Shown: piece by piece, positions 22,345-27,732 of the stretch
How positions within the stretch are numbered: position 1 is the first letter of the stretch
How the letters are laid out: each line of letters begins with the position of its first letter
Source of the DNA: RUG100 sp034927505
GTDB taxonomy: Bacteria; Bacillota; Clostridia; Peptostreptococcales; Anaerovoracaceae
Assembly (NCBI GenBank): GCA_034927505.1
Contig: JAYFPY010000018.1
Coordinates: 1 to 27,732 of the forward strand
DNA length: 27,732 nt
Reading direction: 5' to 3'
The notes under the pieces: model-generated
Told to the model about the DNA's origin: nothing
The model's input: only the letters and a program-made list of their open reading frames with translations
Databases searched by the model: none
Position numbers and translations under genes: made by a program

Positions 22345-23421
22345 TCACATATCCATCAAAGCCGGAGCGACAGTTATCATCACCAGCACCAGCAGCAGTA
22401 TTACCAGCGGCAGTGTGAGCTTTGTCTCCGCAAGCCGACCCTTCTCCTCTGACTGCTTTTTCCTTGCGAACCAGAGGACCTCTCCCTCCCTCTTCAGCTT
22501 CTCCGACAGATCTGTACCTTTGTTTATGTTGTCCGTTATGATTCCTGTCATCCTCATCATTTCTCTCACGCCGCTGCGCTTTGCCAATGCGGCCATTTCT
22601 ATGTGGACCGGGCTGTTGGTCTCCCGGGATCTGTTATATATATCTTTCATCTGATCGTAAAAATAATTCTCGCTGTCATGACCCGATGATGCTTTGTCTG
22701 CCATGATCTTTTCAAAGGCCGTATTGAAAACTATGCCTGCGTCAAGAAGCAGCACCAGCTTGTTTATGAACCCGGGCATTTCTCTTATGACATTTTCTCC
22801 GGCGGCTTTTTCTTCTTTTTTCACATTGTCGTATCTGCTCTTGTATACCATGTAGAGAAGCAGTATTCCGGCTATGAAGATCATCGGATAATTATTCTTA
22901 TCCTCTTTCTTCCAGTAGAGTTTTGTGCCGTCATCCAGGACAGAGGGCAGCACTACAGTCTTCTTTTCTGTATTGTCATTAAGACTCCTTACCGCCGTGC
23001 TTATCTTCCTGTCCAGCTTGTCGCTTTCCGATTCGCTTTTCAGAAGGCCGTCTTCTTCGGCCTTTATGTTTTCACCCACCGGCTGTATCAGTATCTGTTT
23101 GTCCCTGTTGATGGTTCCCGATTTCGAGACCGCCCATACTCTTGCATCTATAGATGCTGTGCTTTCATTTTCGGCCGGTCTATCCACAGATATCATCAAA
23201 CCGTCATCTCCCGTTTTCATATCCGGACCGCCCTCTGCCGATGAAACGATGCTGAAAGCCAAAACTGCTGCGAAGAGGATCAGCACCGTCAGATATCTGT
23301 TGACGATCTTTTTCTGTTCTCTCTCAGTCCTCTCCCTGCAGCTGCTTTCTCCATATAGATTTCTGTACCTTGCGGCCAGATACTCGCCTTTTCCTGTAAA
23401 AAAGCTCTTATCGAATTTCAT
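22345..23421 (-). CDS. tadC: Tad inner-membrane platform protein TadC
   Basis: 358 aa. A cytoplasmic start, a helix (LTVLILFAAVLAFSIV, about 48-63), an unusual extracytoplasmic insert of roughly 120 residues, a second helix (FIAGILLLYMVY), then the type II secretion F domain (EMPGFINKLVLLLDAGIVFNTAFEKI to KKQSEEKGRLAETKLTLPLV) and a last helix ending in PALMDM. TadC works with TadB as the membrane base for pilus assembly. It starts after the tadB stop by 3 bases. Confidence 0.85.
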   Translation of the reverse strand: MKFDKSFFTGKGEYLAARYRNLYGESSCRERTEREQKKIVNRYLTVLILFAAVLAFSIVSSAEGGPDMKTGDDGLMISVDRPAENESTASIDARVWAVSKSGTINRDKQILIQPVGENIKAEEDGLLKSESESDKLDRKISTAVRSLNDNTEKKTVVLPSVLDDGTKLYWKKEDKNNYPMIFIAGILLLYMVYKSRYDNVKKEEKAAGENVIREMPGFINKLVLLLDAGIVFNTAFEKIMADKASSGHDSENYFYDQMKDIYNRSRETNSPVHIEMAALAKRSGVREMMRMTGIITDNINKGTDLSEKLKREGEVLWFARKKQSEEKGRLAETKLTLPLVILLLVLVMITVAPALMDM

Positions 23422-23424
23422 TCT

Positions 23425-24171
23425 TCATACCTCTATCTTTGTCAGCTTGAGTATCATCATATATGCACCTGCCATTCCGGCAAGAGCCAGTGTCATTACC
23501 AGTCTGCCTCCCACAGTAATATACATGGCCTCCAGATAATCCGGCGAGAACACGTTGAGGAACAGCACGACCAGCACCGGCATGGCTGTGATTATATTTC
23601 CTTCAAACTGTTTCTGCGCAGTAAGAGTCTTTATCTCCCGTTCTATAGTCATTTTATCTGTCAGCACCTCAGCCGCGTTCCCGATGACGCTTTCCATATT
23701 TCCTCCCGTCTCTCTGCAGGCGGTGTACACATCAACAAAATTCCGTATGTCCTCACATCCGCTCCGGGCCGCCAGATCTTTCAGCAGTTCTTCTTCGCTG
23801 CCTCGATTTTCTCCCGAAGCCTTAACTATATATTTCAGTTCCCTGATCATGGGCGTATCATCATCGTATATGGATCTGAGGCTGTCCAGTCCTTCTGCAA
23901 GAGCCTCCGCCATCTGCCGGCCGGCTGCCGTGGAAGCCGAAAGCGAATACAGCAGATCCTTGAACTGTATCAGCAGCATTGCCCGTCTCTTTTCAGCCAT
24001 ATGGTCTCTGAATATCCCCAGAAGGAAGAAACAGAGAAATCCGCATATGGCTGACAGAAAGAGACTATGATAAAACAACAAACACAGCATGGCGATCCCT
24101 GCATATGAACATATAAGAAATCTGCTTTTTTGCGTCTTTGAAAGACAATACGTATCATACTCTGTGTTCAT
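23425..24171 (-). CDS. tadB: Tad inner-membrane platform protein TadB
   Basis: 248 aa from the start at 24171 (AAGG eight bases upstream; ATG at 24177 is too near that site). Two N-terminal helices, then the F domain: FKDLLYSLSASTAAGRQMAEAL, DIRNFVDVYTACRETGGNMESVIGNAAEVLTDKM and ALTAQKQFEGNIITAMPVLV, followed by helices at the end. The gene overlaps the remnant of cpaF. Partner of TadC. Confidence 0.87.
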   Translation of the reverse strand: MNTEYDTYCLSKTQKSRFLICSYAGIAMLCLLFYHSLFLSAICGFLCFFLLGIFRDHMAEKRRAMLLIQFKDLLYSLSASTAAGRQMAEALAEGLDSLRSIYDDDTPMIRELKYIVKASGENRGSEEELLKDLAARSGCEDIRNFVDVYTACRETGGNMESVIGNAAEVLTDKMTIEREIKTLTAQKQFEGNIITAMPVLVVLFLNVFSPDYLEAMYITVGGRLVMTLALAGMAGAYMMILKLTKIEV

Positions 24172-24463
24172 TGACATATCCTTTCAGCTGCATCTTTTCA
24201 TCGTTTTCAAGCCGGGATCCTGTCCCGACAAGTCCATGGACCGCATCGTATTTGAACAGAGTGTTCAAATAGAATTCTCCGCCGGAAGACAGTCCCGTCA
24301 GTTCCGAAATCTCCAGCACTTTCCTGCTCTTGTCCGGAAGTCTGCCTAAATGTATCATCACATCTATCCCTTCGAATATCTGTGCCCGTATTGCTTCTAT
24401 GGGGAAATCCGCCGCCTGCAGGAACATGGATTCCAGCCTTCTCAGCATACCCGAACAGTCATT
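24155..24463 (-). pseudogene. cpaF: CpaF/TadA secretion ATPase, C-terminal remnant
   Basis: About 100 codons remain: NDCSGMLRRLESMFLQAADF, IEAIRAQIFEGIDVMIHLGRLPDKSRKVLEISEL, ending KGYVNEHRV. This is the C-terminal end of the Tad pilus motor ATPase, which is normally about 400-480 aa; the Walker motifs and the STGHA part of the family's GHANxxxxMLxRLE motif are missing. Going upstream, family likeness stops at about 24463 and AT-rich recombinase DNA begins. An ATG at 24448 exists but has no ribosome binding site, so the remnant is probably not made. The locus likely lost its motor through insertion. Confidence 0.8.
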
Positions 24464-24522
24464 TTCTAACCTTTGAGCATGTCTATTGCATATACTTTTT
24501 GCGCTTTAGTACAAACATAAAA

Positions 24523-24561
24523 CACCTTGAGTACAACGATTTTTACGTTGCTTTCAAGGTG
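24523..24561. terminator. Large hairpin near the element edge, possible terminator
   Basis: Arms CACCTTGA (24523-24530) and TCAAGGTG (24554-24561), continued by CAACG/CGTTG, with an A/T loop. On the minus strand TTTTATG follows. It lies 60 bases inside the AT-rich DNA beyond the cpaF break. It may be a terminator or a recombinase-end structure. Confidence 0.45.
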
Positions 24562-24621
24562 CAAATTTTATGACCTTTTATTTTTTTATATATAGGAAGT
24601 AAAAGTAACTCTCCTTCAAAA

Positions 24622-24906
24622 CTATTTGTTCAGTGACAAAAAAACGTGCTTTCGATCATTCCACTTTTTTTGTATTGATGAAATCATAAATATATAATTT
24701 CCATATTCTGCCCTTCGATCCGGCATATTTATGTAGCACATACATGGTTCTGAATCAGTACATTTCGATGCAGTATGTGTGGCATTTATTACCATCACAT
24801 ATTTTTTATGCCATAGTACATACTCGTAGTATTTCTTTCTAAAAAAATGTCCCCGCCAACTACGGAGTATATCGGCAATAGATAAGAATGTATAAAGATA
24901 TTTAAT
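24622..24906 (-). pseudogene. Start-less open frame between recombinases and cpaF break
   Basis: Ninety-four codons are open on the minus strand, from just after a TGA at 24907-24909 to TAG at 24622. The reading begins IKYLYTFLSIADILRSWRGH and later has CTDSEPCMCYINMPDRRAEY. No ATG with a ribosome binding site serves the whole frame. A run this long without stops is uncommon in DNA so AT-rich, and the composition looks protein-like, so it may be a decayed gene end. I do not recognise it. Confidence 0.25.
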
Positions 24907-24910
24907 TCAT

Positions 24911-24950
24911 AAAAAAAAGGCTCCGGCCGGTGTAGTACCAAGCCGAAACC
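24911..24950 (-). terminator. Terminator of the serine recombinase genes
   Basis: On the minus strand GGTTTCGGC (24942-24950) pairs with GCCGGAGCC (24919-24927), including three G-U pairs, around a 14-base loop, and eight T follow (24911-24918). It lies 11 bases past the stop of the second recombinase. Confidence 0.8.
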
Positions 24951-24960
24951 GTATTTACCT

Positions 24961-26349
24961 TTATATCCTTACTTCCTTTGTTGTCCCGTCAAGGAAATTC
25001 ACTGTAGTAGTAACTTCATTAATATATATAGATTCCAGCACCATGCGGCTTAGTTCACTTATTTCGTTCTCTATCGGGCCCTCTGCGGTGAGTTCGATCA
25101 TCTGCCTTGCTCGCATCCGCTGAAGTGGATCACCCTTCTCTATATCATTTTTCCATTTTTTCATCAGCGTTTTCCTTTCACCAACAACACTGTTCCATGC
25201 AATTACGATTGCCTTCTTAATGCTCGTTTCTCTTAAGGTCCTGCTTTTACAAAACCCGCCTTTGTGGTGTATGCTATTTTTGCAAAACCAAACATGAACA
25301 GAATGGAAGTTCCATGTCTTTCTACCATATTTACGGCCACAATCTCCGCAGAAAACCTGTGAAATAAATGTGCAGGATGATTTGACATGGCCATACGACT
25401 GTAAGTTATGTTTCTTGCAAAATGCATTTCGCCTTTCAATTTCAAGCTGAACCGCTTCCCATTCATCTTTTTCGATAATAGCCGCATGATGGTCTTTAAC
25501 ATAATACTGGTTTAATTGTCCCGTATTTTTTATACATTTCTTGTTTAAATAATCTACCGTAATAGTCTTCTGAAGAAGTATGTCACCATTGTATTTTTCG
25601 TTTTGTAGCATAGCTTCAATAACACGGTTCTCCCAAGCAGGTTTTCCACGGGCTCCACATATGCCATCGGCATTTAGCTCTTTTGCTATCCGATGAGGTG
25701 TCTGCCCTTCTTCATATCTACGATATATCCGGCGCACCACTTTTGCTTGTTCTTCATCTATAGCTATTTCCCCGTCATGCTCTTTTTTAAACCCCATAAT
25801 ACAATTCCAGCATGTATGATCAATCCCCTTTTGGAACTTTGTTCTGATGCCCCATTTTGTATTTTCGCTTACGTTTCTCGCTTCCTCCTGCGCAAGGGAA
25901 CTAAGAATCGTAAAGAGGAGCTCACCACCGGCATCCATAGTCGATACGTTTTCCTTCTCAAATATTATTCCGATCCCCAAATTTTTAAGCATTCTGGAGT
26001 AATGAAGGCAGTCCTGCGTATTCCTTGCAAACCTGGATATTGATTTTGTTATGATCAGATCTATCTTTCCTGCTTTGCAATCTTCAATCATTCTCTTGAA
26101 CTCAACTCTTCTTTTAAGAGAAGTACCTGATATCCCTTCATCTCCGTATACCTCTACCATTTCATATTCAGGATTTTTTTCAATATACTCTTCATAGTAG
26201 GTAACCTGATTTTGAAAACTTTGTTTTTGCTCTTCCATTTCTGTTGACACTCTGCAATACGCCGCCACCCTTTTCTTTGCTTTTTTGTTCCTTTTGTCAT
26301 CGCCCGGGTCTATCTGGCTTGCTGGTATAACCGTAATGTTCCTTTCCAT
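24961..26349 (-). CDS. Large serine recombinase 2
   Basis: 462 aa. N-terminal resolvase domain: AAYCRVSTEMEEQ with nucleophile Ser35, GDEGISGTSLKRRVEFKRMI and IDLIITKSISRFARNT carrying the catalytic arginines. Then the recombinase domain (about 185-290), a zinc ribbon FCGDCGRKYG...WFCKN...FCKSR, and a C-terminal helical part. Such proteins integrate and excise phages or conjugative elements in Clostridia. The ATG at 26349 has AAGGAG eight bases before it; six codons of the longer frame are skipped. It overlaps the end of recombinase 1 by 53 bases, so both act as a set. Confidence 0.9.
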   Translation of the reverse strand: MERNITVIPASQIDPGDDKRNKKAKKRVAAYCRVSTEMEEQKQSFQNQVTYYEEYIEKNPEYEMVEVYGDEGISGTSLKRRVEFKRMIEDCKAGKIDLIITKSISRFARNTQDCLHYSRMLKNLGIGIIFEKENVSTMDAGGELLFTILSSLAQEEARNVSENTKWGIRTKFQKGIDHTCWNCIMGFKKEHDGEIAIDEEQAKVVRRIYRRYEEGQTPHRIAKELNADGICGARGKPAWENRVIEAMLQNEKYNGDILLQKTITVDYLNKKCIKNTGQLNQYYVKDHHAAIIEKDEWEAVQLEIERRNAFCKKHNLQSYGHVKSSCTFISQVFCGDCGRKYGRKTWNFHSVHVWFCKNSIHHKGGFCKSRTLRETSIKKAIVIAWNSVVGERKTLMKKWKNDIEKGDPLQRMRARQMIELTAEGPIENEISELSRMVLESIYINEVTTTVNFLDGTTKEVRI

Positions 26350-27732
26350 TGATAAGCTCCTTTCCAATATAAATGTTGTTTTCGTATTCCCCTATCTCCC
26401 TTAGAACAGAGTCGGGGATAACAACACCTTCGCAATAATCTGTTCCTTTCTTTAACCTTCCAAGACATGCCCACCGGACCTCTCCTGACCCATTAACTCT
26501 TCTTGATAACCTTGAGCCACATTTCTTACAGAAAACCTTGCCGAGATACGGATAGTTTTCCTTTGTAAGCTCCGGTGCTTTCACTGGGTTTTTCTTTTTC
26601 CTATGTTTCCTTTTCCATGTACTTTCCCTTACATAAGAATATGTGGTTTTCCCAAGCTCATCCTTTTTCTGGCTGATATATATTTTTTCATCAATGATGA
26701 CAAAGCTGCGCACTACGCAGTCCGGAATACTAAGGCCATGACAGAAGGATTCGTTATATGCTTTTTTACCGCTGCATACCCAGGACATTCTATTTCCTTC
26801 ACTATATATCCGGCGCGTTAACTTATATCCACATTCTGCACAAAACAACTTATTCATATATGGGTAATTCTCTTCCGTCAGTTCTTTTACTACAGACCCC
26901 TTTGAAAGATAGTCTGTTCTCTGATCAAGCATTTTTTGCGCCTTTTGCCAAAGCCTATCGGTTACGATTCGCTTATGATCGTTTTCTATATAATATGAAG
27001 GTAGTTCACCACGATTGAGAACTTGTCTTCTGTATTCATCCGTAAAGTACTGCTGCATAATGAAGTCACCTTTATATACAACCGACCTTATCATCCGGAT
27101 AACATTGAATCCTAAGAACTTCTTTCCCTGCTTTGTCCTTACGCCCTTTTCATTAAGGTATTTTGCAATCTCGGCACCGGTATATCCGGCTGCAGCAAAC
27201 TCATATATTCTTACAACCCATTTTGCATTTTCATCTAAAACATAGTTCCCTTTTTCATCCTTTGTGTATCCAAATGACCTTTCTAAGCCCTGTCTCGGAT
27301 CTCCTTTTTGGCATCTCTTCTGAAATACCATCTTTGCTCCGATCCTTGCAGACTCACTTTCCGCCTGACCAAAGGCGGCATATATGGTAAGAAGTAGTTC
27401 TCCTTCAGATGTTGTTGTTTCAATGCCCTGGAGTTCAAATAAAACACCGATACCGTGCTCCTTTAGCTCCCGTGTAGCCTTAAGCACTGTATCGGTGTTT
27501 CTTGCAAATCTTGTAATCGACTTTGTTATGATCATATCCATTTTCCCATTCCGAGCATCTTCCATCATCCGTTGGAACCCGGGTCGCTTTTCCTTAAAAC
27601 CGGAAATCCCAAAGTCATGATATATACCGGCCAGATCATACGCCGGATTGTTCCGGATGAGATTTTCATAATGTTTGATTTGATTATCCAGCGAATTCTC
27701 CTGCTCTTCTTGGTCTGTAGACACTCTGGCAT
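26297..27732 (-). CDS. Large serine recombinase 1, start outside window
   Basis: 478 residues are visible and the frame is open at the edge; the first visible complete residues read ARVSTDQEEQ, so only about the first dozen or more residues are missing. The Ser of ARVS is the nucleophile. GISGFKEKRPGFQRMM and MIITKSITRFARNTDT complete the catalytic domain, followed by the recombinase domain (QGLERSFGYTKDEKG onward). The C-terminal part holds two zinc-ribbon units: ENYPYMNKLFCAECG...WVC...SFCHGLSIPD and ENYPYLGKVFCKKCG...WAC...DYCEGVVIPD, each followed by a similar IYI...YSY/YGY segment. That duplication is not usual. It is overlapped by recombinase 2. Confidence 0.9.
   Translation of the reverse strand, partial: ARVSTDQEEQENSLDNQIKHYENLIRNNPAYDLAGIYHDFGISGFKEKRPGFQRMMEDARNGKMDMIITKSITRFARNTDTVLKATRELKEHGIGVLFELQGIETTTSEGELLLTIYAAFGQAESESARIGAKMVFQKRCQKGDPRQGLERSFGYTKDEKGNYVLDENAKWVVRIYEFAAAGYTGAEIAKYLNEKGVRTKQGKKFLGFNVIRMIRSVVYKGDFIMQQYFTDEYRRQVLNRGELPSYYIENDHKRIVTDRLWQKAQKMLDQRTDYLSKGSVVKELTEENYPYMNKLFCAECGYKLTRRIYSEGNRMSWVCSGKKAYNESFCHGLSIPDCVVRSFVIIDEKIYISQKKDELGKTTYSYVRESTWKRKHRKKKNPVKAPELTKENYPYLGKVFCKKCGSRLSRRVNGSGEVRWACLGRLKKGTDYCEGVVIPDSVLREIGEYENNIYIGKELINGKEHYGYTSKPDRPGR

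Noticed and set aside
24700..24840. Attachment-site arms in scattered TATGTGTGGCAT/ATGCCATAGTACATA repeats
   Set aside because: Arms are imperfect and the other end of the element is outside the window, so no att core can be defined.

Overview
The window looks like a chromosomal segment of an anaerobic Clostridia member (Bacillota), with mobile DNA at both ends. The clues are an IspH-ribosomal protein S1 fusion gene, ruvCAB-queA-tgt and argR-recN gene orders, strong AGGAGG ribosome binding sites, a LexA box of the GAAC-N4-GTTC type, and a Tad pilus locus with Firmicutes-type DUF5702 and DUF6382 proteins. A gut Clostridia lineage such as Anaerovoracaceae is a guess only.

Left end (1-2877, minus strand, visibly more AT-rich than the next block): an accessory antibiotic-resistance-like cluster. 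In transcription order it holds an Lnu-type lincosamide nucleotidyltransferase, a Vat-type streptogramin A acetyltransferase, a 71-aa helical protein, a small-molecule type SAM methyltransferase, and the start of an MFS efflux pump. The pump has a 27-codon leader peptide and mutually exclusive hairpins, i.e. an attenuator layout. Upstream of lnu lie four copies of a 13-17 bp repeat that resemble an IS21-type insertion-sequence end; one copy seems to supply the -35 box of lnu.

Core block (2878-14562): ruvC-ruvA-ruvB-queA-tgt-rlmD reads leftward from a promoter overlapped by a LexA box. argR-recN reads rightward from the same divergent gap and meets the ispH-rpsA fusion at a shared terminator. 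ispH-rpsA is the last gene of a chain DUF308 membrane protein-rarA-ispH/rpsA, joined by ATGA overlaps. A perfect Shine-Dalgarno sequence and an ATG lie inside the fusion at the IspH/S1 border, so free S1 may also be made.

Middle block (14582-19230): a saccharopine-dehydrogenase-family enzyme and an APC amino-acid permease sit behind a glycine riboswitch with one canonical and one eroded aptamer, ending in an intrinsic terminator. Then come a 54-aa zinc-ribbon protein and a DUF1847 protein, each apparently monocistronic.

Right end (19235-27732, minus strand): the back half of a Tad (Flp) pilus operon: tadB, tadC, Flp1-like pilin, TadE, DUF5702, a second TadE-like protein carrying two YHxxxC...PCxxC motifs, and a DUF6382 protein. 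Only the last ~100 residues of the motor ATPase gene (cpaF/tadA) remain; homology stops near 24463 where foreign AT-rich DNA begins. That DNA carries two overlapping large serine recombinase genes, the first of which runs off the window edge. The simplest reading is an integrative element inserted into cpaF.
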